From assembly GCA_043744615.1 (NCBI GenBank), contig JAYTUJ010000046.1:1-5028 (forward strand): DNA of 5,028 nt, written 5' to 3'. Positions 1-4,377 of the stretch are shown in pieces; the first letter of the stretch is position 1, and each line of letters begins with the position of its first letter. A program made the translations under genes and the position numbers. The notes under the pieces were generated by a model. That model saw nothing but the letters and a program-made list of their open reading frames with translations, was not told where the DNA came from and searched no databases. The stretch comes from JAYTUJ01 sp043744615. Its GTDB lineage: Bacteria; Patescibacteriota; Minisyncoccia; Phycocordibacterales; CAIRYW01.

Positions 1-305
1 GGTGTATTTTCTGGCATATATATCCACCCTTTTACATTTAATTTCTCACAACTAAAGGCAACACCTTGCGCATGATTACCTGCACTCGCACACACGATAC
101 CTTTTGCTTTTTCTTTTGAACTTAAAAAAGACATTCGATTATATGCGCCTCTTACTTTATACGAACGTACTATTTGCAAGTCTTCACGCTTAAGATAAAC
201 TTTTGCTTTATATTTTTCTGATAATCTTTTGTTAAGCTCGAGCGGTGTTTTGCTGACGACGTCTTTTAACCTTTCGTAAGCTTCTTCTATTAATTTTATA
301 TTCAT
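1..305 (-). CDS. ilvA: Threonine ammonia-lyase (threonine dehydratase), N-terminal part, runs off the left edge
   Basis: PLP-dependent enzyme that deaminates L-threonine to 2-oxobutyrate, the committed step of isoleucine synthesis. The 101 visible residues start at an ATG at 303-305. They contain KREDLQ (39-44) followed by SYKVRGAYN (48-56), the fold-type II PLP site whose Schiff-base lysine should be K50. [11 protein letters not shown] (73-83) is the phosphate/substrate loop typical of threonine dehydratases, and YMPENT (96-101) follows. The gene lies 15 bases after the ridA stop with no clear Shine-Dalgarno, so it is almost certainly the second gene of the ridA operon. The C-terminal half is outside the window, so I cannot see whether an ACT-like regulatory domain (allosteric biosynthetic form) is present. 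A serine/threonine dehydratase or serine racemase relative remains possible, but the isoleucine-codon leader upstream favours the biosynthetic role. Confidence 0.9.
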   Translation of the reverse strand, partial: MNIKLIEEAYERLKDVVSKTPLELNKRLSEKYKAKVYLKREDLQIVRSYKVRGAYNRMSFLSSKEKAKGIVCASAGNHAQGVAFSCEKLNVKGWIYMPENT

Positions 306-320
306 GATTTTATTTTTATT

Positions 321-719
321 CTAATTTTTTATAGCAATACAAGAGATTTCTATTAATGCATTCTTTGGTAATTTTGAAACTTCGACAGTCACTCGTGCTG
401 GTTGCGGTAATGAAGTAAATACATCGGCATATATTTTGTTCATCTCATTAAAGTCATCTATATTCTTTAAGTACACTTCTGTTTTAATGACCTGTGAAAT
501 ATCTATTTTTGCTTTGTTTAAAATTTCTTTTAAATTATCTAGCGTCTGTTTTGTTTCGTTCACAATGCCACCTTTTACAAGTTCGTTGGTAAGCGGACTA
601 ATTCCGATTTGACCAGAACAAAATACAAAGCCGTTACTGATAATTGCTTGTGAATACGGACCCAAAACTTTTGGTGCTTTATCAGTTTCTATTTTTTCTA
701 TCTTTTTCATTTTTTCCAT
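321..719 (-). CDS. ridA: RidA family 2-iminobutanoate/2-iminopropanoate deaminase
   Basis: Cytosolic trimeric enzyme that hydrolyses the enamine/imine intermediates released by PLP dehydratases such as IlvA, giving 2-oxobutyrate or pyruvate plus ammonia and protecting PLP enzymes from damage. The 132 residues cover the whole family: GPYSQA (20-25), FCSGQIG (33-39), the DF..MN..Y segment (89-97), then PARVTVEV (107-114) with the imine-binding arginine R109, and LPKNALIEISCIA (117-129) with the conserved glutamate E124. The start at 717-719 gives MEKMKKIEK; an in-frame ATG at 708-710 would give 129 residues, closer to the usual length, and the choice is open. Neither has a convincing ribosome site. 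It is the first gene after the attenuator and is followed 15 bases later by ilvA, which makes its substrate; this supports a dedicated isoleucine-pathway RidA. Confidence 0.95.
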   Translation of the reverse strand: MEKMKKIEKIETDKAPKVLGPYSQAIISNGFVFCSGQIGISPLTNELVKGGIVNETKQTLDNLKEILNKAKIDISQVIKTEVYLKNIDDFNEMNKIYADVFTSLPQPARVTVEVSKLPKNALIEISCIAIKN

Positions 720-738
720 TCTTACAATTTTAGTTAAT

Positions 739-764
739 AAAAAAACAGCCCCGATGAAGGGCTG
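739..764 (-). terminator. Intrinsic terminator (attenuator) upstream of ridA
   Basis: On the minus strand CAGCCC (764-759), a seven-base loop TTCATCG (758-752) and GGGCTG (751-746) form a perfect 6-bp GC-rich stem followed directly by seven Ts (745-739). It lies about 30 bases past the leader-peptide stop and 20 bases before the ridA start, so it ends transcripts before ridA rather than after a gene. It is the 3:4 hairpin of the proposed attenuator. Confidence 0.88.
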
Positions 765-825
765 ATTTGTATCTACTTTTGATTATCGAAAATTAGACGC
801 AAATAAGACCTCCATCGGAAGGCTG
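746..825 (-). promoter_or_regulatory. Antiterminator pairing of a putative isoleucine attenuator
   Basis: Minus-strand CAGCC-TT-CCGATGGAGG (825-809) can pair with CCTTCATCGG-GGCTG (760-746): 15 base pairs with one G-U (812/757) and a two-base bulge at 819-820. The pairing takes the whole 3' arm and loop of the terminator, so the two structures exclude each other. The upstream strand lies inside the leader peptide, immediately 3' of its ATT ATT ATT codons (834-826). A ribosome held at the first isoleucine codons would leave this strand free, whereas translating ribosomes would disrupt it. The pairing is read from the sequence; the regulation is inferred from classical trp/ilv attenuation. I see no T-box consensus, so a tRNA-binding leader is less likely. 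Confidence 0.75.
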
Positions 826-876
826 AATAATAATCGCTACAATATTATTTGATTGTCGGAAGCTCTTTGATTGCAT
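793..876 (-). CDS. Isoleucine-rich leader peptide of the ridA-ilvA operon (27 codons)
   Basis: A short ORF from ATG (876-874) to TAA (795-793). The peptide begins MQSKSFRQSNN, continues IVAIII (residues 12-17, codons ATT GTA GCG ATT ATT ATT) and ends QPSDGGLICV. Five of 27 residues are Ile, with two Val and one Leu. The arrangement resembles the E. coli ilv leader, which also has a run of branched-chain codons ending in III just before the switching RNA strands. There is no Shine-Dalgarno, but the predicted start of transcription falls on the A of the ATG, so it is probably read as a leaderless message. The ORF overlaps the antiterminator strand at codons 18-23 and stops about 30 bases before the terminator. 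Its likely role is sensing charged tRNA-Ile by ribosome stalling, in cis; the peptide itself probably has no function. An ORF this short could arise by chance, but promoter, codon run and hairpins all line up. Confidence 0.78.
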   Translation of the reverse strand: MQSKSFRQSNNIVAIIIQPSDGGLICV

Positions 877-882
877 GAGTGT

Positions 883-911
883 AGATTAGCAAATATATCT
901 AATATTAACAA
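883..911 (-). promoter_or_regulatory. Promoter of the leader peptide-ridA-ilvA operon (extended -10)
   Basis: Minus-strand TTGTTA (911-906), a 17-bp spacer ending in TGC, and TAATCT (888-883) fit a housekeeping sigma promoter with an extended -10 (TGn). The expected start of transcription, seven bases after the -10, is 876, exactly the A of the leader-peptide ATG. A small dyad, TTCTG/CAGAA (925-921 and 916-912), overlaps the upstream edge and could be chance. Confidence 0.65.
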
Positions 912-979
912 TTCTGAATGCAGAACGATGTGAGAACTGTGACCACGGAGAATAAAGTGTATTCATATTCCAAACTTTA

Positions 980-1645
980 CTATTTAATCCATTGAACAAT
1001 GTCGTGTATAGATCTTCTTGTTCTTTCCTTTTTGGGAGGAGAAGTTCTGTAGCCAAACGCTACCATACAAGCGACCCCAAAATGATTAATGTCTAGTAGA
1101 TTTTCATCTTTCAATACTTTTTCAACTTCTTTTTTATTAAACCCTTCTATCGGGCAAGAATCTATCTTAAGCAAAGCAGCTGATGACATCATGTTTGCTA
1201 GTATTATATAAACTTGTCTACATGCCCAAGAAAAAAGAGACCTGTCATCATTGATCTCAAAATCTTTTTGCTGAAAATCTTTCAACCTCTTTAATCGGTT
1301 AACAACAATATCTTCAGGGCTTTTTTGGAGATTTATCATAGTGTCTTTTATATACTCTGAATTAAACCTCATGTCGTTGCCACTACGTGCCAACAATATT
1401 ATGAAATGATTTGCTGTTTCTAGCTGAGTCTTTGCTCCCCAACAAAACGGTTTTATTTTCTCCCTAATAGATAAATCATCAAGTATTAAAATTTTCCAAG
1501 GTTCAAAACCAAATGAACTGGGAGACATGCGAGCAGATTCTAAAATTACATTAAAATCATCGTCTAATATTTTCTTCAGGACATCAAACTCTTTACATGC
1601 ATAACGAAAATCAAGAGAATCTAGAATCTGTTTCTTTGTATCCAT
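980..1645 (-). CDS. NfsB-like nitroreductase family protein (FMN-dependent NAD(P)H oxidoreductase)
   Basis: A 221-residue protein, the length of the NfsB type of oxygen-insensitive nitroreductases, which use FMN and NAD(P)H for two-electron reduction of nitro compounds and quinones in the cytosol. The family signs are the N-terminal RYACKEFD (14-21), in the place of the phosphate-binding basic motif; ARMSPSSFGFEPWKILI (38-54), matching the family's SPSS-x-x-x-x-PW segment; WACRQVYIILANMMSSAALLKID (140-162), a core dimer helix; CPIEGF (164-169), near-identical to the PIEGF of NfsB; and a C-terminal basic stretch with GYR (198-200). The physiological substrate cannot be told from sequence. A promoter that puts the start one base before the ATG supports this start. 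The next gene downstream is the ridA leader, 104 bases on, with its own promoter and no clear terminator between, so some read-through is possible. Confidence 0.9.
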   Translation of the reverse strand: MDTKKQILDSLDFRYACKEFDVLKKILDDDFNVILESARMSPSSFGFEPWKILILDDLSIREKIKPFCWGAKTQLETANHFIILLARSGNDMRFNSEYIKDTMINLQKSPEDIVVNRLKRLKDFQQKDFEINDDRSLFSWACRQVYIILANMMSSAALLKIDSCPIEGFNKKEVEKVLKDENLLDINHFGVACMVAFGYRTSPPKKERTRRSIHDIVQWIK

Positions 1646-1652
1646 AGAATCA

Positions 1653-1681
1653 ATTTTAACATCTGGAAGTAAACCTGTGAA
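1653..1681 (-). promoter_or_regulatory. Promoter of the nitroreductase gene
   Basis: Minus-strand TTCACA (1681-1676), a 17-bp spacer and TAAAAT (1658-1653): five of six matches to consensus in each hexamer. The predicted start is 1646, one base before the ATG at 1645, giving an essentially leaderless mRNA. One arm of the inverted repeat 1661-1711 fills the spacer. Confidence 0.65.
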
Positions 1682-1711
1682 TTATATTAAGGATATATTT
1701 ACATTCCAGAT
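1661..1711. repeat. Inverted repeat over the nitroreductase promoter
   Basis: On the plus strand ATCTGGAAGTAAA (1661-1673) is mirrored by TTTACATTCCAGAT (1698-1711), a 13-bp inverted repeat with one extra base in the second arm and 24 bases between. The promoter-proximal arm sits between the -35 and -10 of the nitroreductase promoter, where a bound repressor would block polymerase. It could be an operator pair. It could also fold in RNA that reads through from the amidotransferase gene, but no T-tract follows it, so it is not a normal terminator. Confidence 0.5.
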
Positions 1712-1741
1712 CTTTTAAAATCTACTCCCCGGTAATTCACA

Positions 1742-2452
1742 CTATATCTTCACACCTGTCAGCTTATCCAAAAAATTAAAAAGTGATTTATTCATTTCTG
1801 AATAGTCATACGCCTTCAATTGATCTGCTGTTTGTATATAAGGTAGGTTTTTATACTCTTCCAATTCATGAGAATTGTTTTCTATCATTCCATTTATAGC
1901 ATCAATGTTAAATTCAAAATGACATTGAAAACCATATATTTTTGAGGTGTAACGAACTATTTGTCTTGGACACCCTTCACTTGTTGCGAGTATTTTTGAC
2001 TCTGGAGTAAGCCCTGGCATATCACCATGCCAATGACCGACCATAAATTTTTCTGGAAAATTTCCAAAAATAGAATCTTGTTTTCCATCTTCTGTTAAAG
2101 TAACTGGAAACACACCAATCTCCCTATTTGGACTATGATCAAATGTAGCACCTAAAGCTTCACCGATAAATTGAGCACCGAGACATACTCCGAGCAATAT
2201 TTTATTTTGATCAATAGCTTTTTTAATAAAACTGATTTCTTTTTGTGCATCAAAATGAGAACATTCTTCGATGGTTGTAGATGGAGATTGAGGTCCTCCC
2301 ATAATAACCAGAAAATCAAAATTACATTCCTCTGGAAAAATATCTCCACTATATAATCTTGTATAAGTTATTTCACAACCTCTGTCTTTTGCCCAAATCT
2401 CAATCGCTGCCGGAGACTCAAAACTTTCGTGCATTATTATGTGGGTTTTCAT
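1742..2452 (-). CDS. Class I glutamine amidotransferase-like protein (YfeJ/GMP synthase GATase-like)
   Basis: A stand-alone class I (triad) glutamine amidotransferase domain of 236 residues from ATG 2452. The nucleophile elbow is GVCLGAQ (88-94) with C90; the other triad residues are H178 and E180 in FQCHFEF (175-181). An oxyanion-side GGPQSPSTT (52-60) and the VGHWHGDMPGL segment (138-148) are also present. The N-terminal HESFESPAAIEIW (8-20) and the motifs above closely follow E. coli YfeJ, a GMP-synthase-like amidotransferase of unsettled function; relatives hydrolyse glutamine or gamma-glutamyl compounds. All triad residues are present, so it should be active. The frame is open further upstream to a GTG at 2486-2488, with an in-frame ATG at 2468-2470, but homology starts at the chosen ATG. 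It is separated by 96 bases from the nitroreductase, which has its own promoter. Confidence 0.9.
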   Translation of the reverse strand: MKTHIIMHESFESPAAIEIWAKDRGCEITYTRLYSGDIFPEECNFDFLVIMGGPQSPSTTIEECSHFDAQKEISFIKKAIDQNKILLGVCLGAQFIGEALGATFDHSPNREIGVFPVTLTEDGKQDSIFGNFPEKFMVGHWHGDMPGLTPESKILATSEGCPRQIVRYTSKIYGFQCHFEFNIDAINGMIENNSHELEEYKNLPYIQTADQLKAYDYSEMNKSLFNFLDKLTGVKI

Positions 2453-2460
2453 ATAGTTAA

Positions 2461-2466
2461 ATATTA
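2461..2466 (-). promoter_or_regulatory. Possible -10 element of the amidotransferase gene
   Basis: Minus-strand TAATAT (2466-2461) would place the transcript start two bases before the ATG at 2452. This matches the near-leaderless pattern of the other genes here. No good -35 lies 16-18 bases upstream, and the region is AT-rich, so this is weak. Confidence 0.3.
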
Positions 2467-2495
2467 ACATAGTTCTACACTCTATCACTCTAAAG

Positions 2496-2525
2496 AAAAA
2501 AACCCTGATTTACCAGGGTCTTTTT
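2496..2525 (-). terminator. Terminator of the tRNA-Asp transcript, potentially bidirectional
   Basis: Minus-strand ACCCTG and CAGGGT pair around a six-base loop (stem 2519-2514 with 2507-2502) and run into seven Ts (2502-2496, the first in the stem). The plus strand has five Ts at 2521-2525, so it could also work in the opposite direction. It lies 19 bases past the tRNA-Asp gene and insulates the amidotransferase gene. Confidence 0.85.
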
Positions 2526-2537
2526 CGATTCGAATTG

Positions 2538-2609
2538 CGCGGCTGATGGGTGCTGACCCCACGGCCTCTCCCGTGACAGGGGAGTGCTCTACCGTTGAGC
2601 TACAGCCGC
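2538..2609 (-). tRNA. tRNA-Asp (GTC)
   Basis: A complete cloverleaf: acceptor GCGGCTG/CAGCCGC (seven perfect pairs), D stem GCTC/GAGC with loop AACGGTA, anticodon stem CTCCC/GGGAG around CTGTCAC with anticodon GTC, five-base variable region, and T stem GTGGG/CCCAT. The discriminator is G73 and position 34 is G, both aspartate identity elements. CCA is not encoded. The T loop is GTCAGCA rather than TTCRANY: T54 and A58, normally paired to each other, are both G. Confidence 0.9.
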
Positions 2610-2623
2610 AAACTTGTTCCTAC

Positions 2624-2650
2624 ATTATACATACTTTTATGCAATTTCAA
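2624..2650 (-). promoter_or_regulatory. Promoter candidate for tRNA-Asp
   Basis: A perfect minus-strand TATAAT (2629-2624) predicts a start near 2617, eight bases before the tRNA. The best -35 is TTGAAA (2650-2645), but its spacer is only 15 bp. The upstream tRNA-Met transcript could also read through, as no terminator lies between the two tRNAs. Confidence 0.5.
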
Positions 2651-2666
2651 AACAATTATTTATTTG

Positions 2667-2739
2667 TGTCGGAGGTGGGGATCGAACCCACGACCCCAGG
2701 CTTATGAGTCCTGTGCTCTACCAACTGAGCTACCCCGAC
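2667..2739 (-). tRNA. tRNA-Met (CAT), probably elongator; tRNA-Ile2 (CAT) not excluded
   Basis: A complete cloverleaf: acceptor GTCGGGG/CTCCGAC with one G-T pair, D stem GCTC/GAGC with the standard loop AGTTGGTA, anticodon loop CTCATAA, variable region GGGTC, and T arm GTGGG/TTCGATC/CCCAC, all conventional. The anticodon stem CAGGA/GCCTG has an A31-G39 mismatch beside the loop. A paired 1-72 position and the lack of the initiator GC run exclude initiator tRNA. A CAT anticodon can be lysidine-modified to read ATA (Ile2), which sequence alone does not settle. A73; CCA is not encoded. Confidence 0.9.
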
Positions 2740-2752
2740 ATGTGTACCGAAT

Positions 2753-2758
2753 ATCATA
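2753..2758 (-). promoter_or_regulatory. -10 element of the CAT tRNA
   Basis: Minus-strand TATGAT (2758-2753) matches the consensus at five of six positions and predicts a start near 2746, seven bases before the tRNA. The -35 region is weak (TGCATA at 17 bp). Confidence 0.4.
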
Positions 2759-2791
2759 CCCCAACGCAGAATATGTATGCACAATATAATA

Positions 2792-2830
2792 TAAAAACAA
2801 CGAAAAAACAATGTTTTTTCGTTGTTTTTA
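2792..2830 (-). terminator. Near-perfect 39-bp palindrome, terminator-like, after initiator tRNA
   Basis: Arms of 18 bases (AAAAACAACGAAAAAAC plus a flanking T-A pair) are exact complements around a three-base loop (2810-2812). Read on the minus strand it follows the initiator tRNA by about 13 bases and ends in five Ts at the 3' side. It is AT-rich but long, and symmetric enough to act in both directions. Confidence 0.7.
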
Positions 2831-2843
2831 GTTCTAATGCGTG

Positions 2844-2914
2844 TTGCGGAGGCTGGAATTGCACCAACGCCTAGAGGTTATGAGCCTCTCGAGATACTAC
2901 TTCTCTACCCCGCT
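2844..2914 (-). tRNA. Initiator tRNA-fMet (CAT)
   Basis: Initiator features are all visible: an unpaired 1-72 position (A1-A72) below a GCGGGG/CTCCGC acceptor, the A11-T24 pair in D stem GAGA/TCTC, and anticodon stem AGAGG/CCTCT with loop CTCATAA. The usual three GC pairs are reduced to two plus A29-T41. The D loop is AGTAGTA and the T loop TGCAATT. By alignment G18 is A and T55 is G, so the normally universal G18-Psi55 contact is changed on both sides. CCA is not encoded (A73 is followed by CAC). Both arms fold well, so it is probably the functional initiator gene, not a pseudogene. Confidence 0.88.
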
Positions 2915-2920
2915 GTCAAC

Positions 2921-2949
2921 ATTAAATCACAATATAAAGAAAAAATCAA
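2921..2949 (-). promoter_or_regulatory. Promoter of initiator tRNA
   Basis: Minus-strand TTGATT (2949-2944), a 17-bp spacer ending TGA (extended -10) and TTTAAT (2926-2921). The predicted start is 2914, the first base of the tRNA, or a few bases around it. Confidence 0.6.
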
Positions 2950-2999
2950 CAAATTCTAAAATAAGTTCAACAAGTGACAAGTCGGCTTCGTACTCAACA

Positions 3000-4370
3000 T
3001 TAGTACCCTTTCAAAGGATCAATCATGTTTTGCTGAATGTTGTCAGCTTTCGACATAACTTGTGTGCCGTAAAATGTATTACTGCCACTACATTTTTTTC
3101 CAGAATAATATTTACATGCCGCATTTTTTTCTGCACTCGCACTTTGATTACTTGCACCGAGATCAGAAAGATAAATAGCTGAGGCCATAAATGCATGTTC
3201 TGCATTCCATGGATCTGCAATTGATGTGCCGAGCATTTGTTGAATACGGTCTTCAAATAAAACCCATGTTGAAGGAATAAACTGTGCAGGACCCATCGCT
3301 CCCCCATACCCCACAGAAAACGGACACGATACTTTTGTTTTAAACGGATCACGTCCAACTTTTTTTGTAATATCTAAAAATGGTTGAACATCACGACTTG
3401 GTTTCATCACACCCGTTACCGCATCACCACTTTTAATTCGAATTCCGTTTCCGGTAACTGGATCAGTCATATAACATGTTCCTACGTTTGCACCTAAGTT
3501 TGTTTCTTGAGTTAAAATTGCAAGCAAAAATGCGGGGCGAATTCCTGTTTTTTGTGATGCTTCATTTGCATATTCAAGGGCAGTACCAAACGGAATCGCC
3601 GCACTATCACGCAATGCAAATAATGCGGTTCTTATTTGAGCAGCTTTTTGTTGCGCGCTCGTAAGATTTTTTTGATATGTTTTTTGCTTGTCTTGGCTTA
3701 AACCTAAAAGACGTTTTTTTTCTTTTTCGTCTTTATCAATACTTGCTTTTTCTTCTTCAACGTTTACTTTTCGAAACACTTCTTCGCGGCGATTATTATC
3801 AAGCTGGGTTCTTTCTTTTTCGGTTTGGTCTTTTGCTTCAACCACTTGTCCGAAAAACTTCGCCAGCGATTCACGAACTAATCGAAACGAATCAAGGTCG
3901 AGCAAAAACTCAGACAACGCTTGATCACTTAAAATAATTTCTTGGATCGAATGAGTTTCGATTTCATCAGTTTTGCGAATAATGTCTGACAAAGATTCTT
4001 CTCCTTTATTAATTTTGTCGGTTAATTCACCAATCTTTACAGTCCGATTTTGTATGTCTTTTCCGAGTCTATCAATTGTAAGAGCGTGTGCTTTTATTTT
4101 TAATTTTGCCTGAGTTATTTGAGCATCAAGAATAGCAATATCGCGAACAATCGATACTCCTTTAGCTTGTTCTTGAGACAAAATAACTGTTTGGTCTTTT
4201 ATTTGAGATTCAATTTGTGCAAGTTGTGCTCGTAAATCGGCTTCATTTGCAGAAATTTCTGATTCAGTTAATGCATAGACTGCTACGGGTGAAGCTAAAG
4301 GCAATAGCAAAGTCAGTACCAAACAGAGGTTTGATAAAAAAAGAAGCATGGGTCGTCGAAAACGATTCAT
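3000..4370 (-). CDS. Secreted coiled-coil protein with a C-terminal lytic transglycosylase domain (MltB/SLT-like)
   Basis: A 456-residue exported cell-wall enzyme, inferred to cleave peptidoglycan glycan strands. Residues 1-33 form a signal peptide: a basic start MNRFRRP, a hydrophobic core LLFLSNLCLVLTLLLPLA, and a likely cleavage after VYA (33). Residues about 36-250 are charged, Gln/Lys/Glu-rich and heptad-like, an extended coiled coil resembling the N-terminal arms of EnvC/PcsB-type hydrolase regulators. The C-terminal domain (about 260-456) has LLAILTQETNLG (282-293) with probable catalytic E289, and GYGGAMGPAQFIPSTW (354-369), the substrate-groove motif shared with MltB. DPWNAEHAFMASAIYLSDLGA (386-406) is also MltB-like. 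Four cysteines (299, 349, 419, 427) occur only in this exported domain and may form disulfides. The ATG at 4370 is preferred because it supplies the basic n-region and sits one base after the predicted transcript start; an ATG at codon 8 would lack the basic residues. The exact family is uncertain. Confidence 0.85.
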   Translation of the reverse strand: MNRFRRPMLLFLSNLCLVLTLLLPLASPVAVYALTESEISANEADLRAQLAQIESQIKDQTVILSQEQAKGVSIVRDIAILDAQITQAKLKIKAHALTIDRLGKDIQNRTVKIGELTDKINKGEESLSDIIRKTDEIETHSIQEIILSDQALSEFLLDLDSFRLVRESLAKFFGQVVEAKDQTEKERTQLDNNRREEVFRKVNVEEEKASIDKDEKEKKRLLGLSQDKQKTYQKNLTSAQQKAAQIRTALFALRDSAAIPFGTALEYANEASQKTGIRPAFLLAILTQETNLGANVGTCYMTDPVTGNGIRIKSGDAVTGVMKPSRDVQPFLDITKKVGRDPFKTKVSCPFSVGYGGAMGPAQFIPSTWVLFEDRIQQMLGTSIADPWNAEHAFMASAIYLSDLGASNQSASAEKNAACKYYSGKKCSGSNTFYGTQVMSKADNIQQNMIDPLKGY

Positions 4371-4377
4371 GCTTCTT
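4336..4377 (-). terminator. Terminator-like hairpin spanning the start codon of the transglycosylase gene
   Basis: Minus-strand AAGAAGCATG (4377-4368) pairs perfectly with CATGCTTCTT (4350-4341), followed inward by a 2x2 mismatch (AA/CC) and TCGT/ACGA around a five-base loop. The 3' arm runs into a T7 tract (4342-4336). Transcripts coming from rplY would contain the full hairpin; transcripts from the promoter at 4378-4406 start inside it and lack most of the 5' arm. It is the best candidate for the rplY terminator. Confidence 0.6.

Noticed and set aside
739..876. T-box riboswitch as the regulator of ridA-ilvA
   Set aside because: No T-box antiterminator consensus and no stem I features are visible; the leader ORF explains the structure better.
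886..966. A 26-codon minus-strand ORF (MNTLYSPW... ending IVNIRYIC) with three Ile codons, a second leader-peptide candidate
   Set aside because: It lies upstream of the best promoter, its stop codon is part of the -10, and no antiterminator strand follows it. The ORF 793-876 fits far better.
2453..2488. Extension of the amidotransferase to a GTG at 2486-2488 or an ATG at 2468-2470
   Set aside because: The added residues do not resemble the family, the extension overlaps the predicted -10, and the ATG at 2452 aligns with the usual N-terminus.
2641..2914. CRISPR or mobile element boundary at the tRNA cluster
   Set aside because: No spaced direct repeats, integrase or tRNA-end duplication can be found.
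2595..3182. Plus-strand ORFs of 64-113 codons across the tRNA cluster and the end of the transglycosylase gene
   Set aside because: They are antisense to the tRNA genes or to the clearly coding minus-strand gene and show no domain or start signal.
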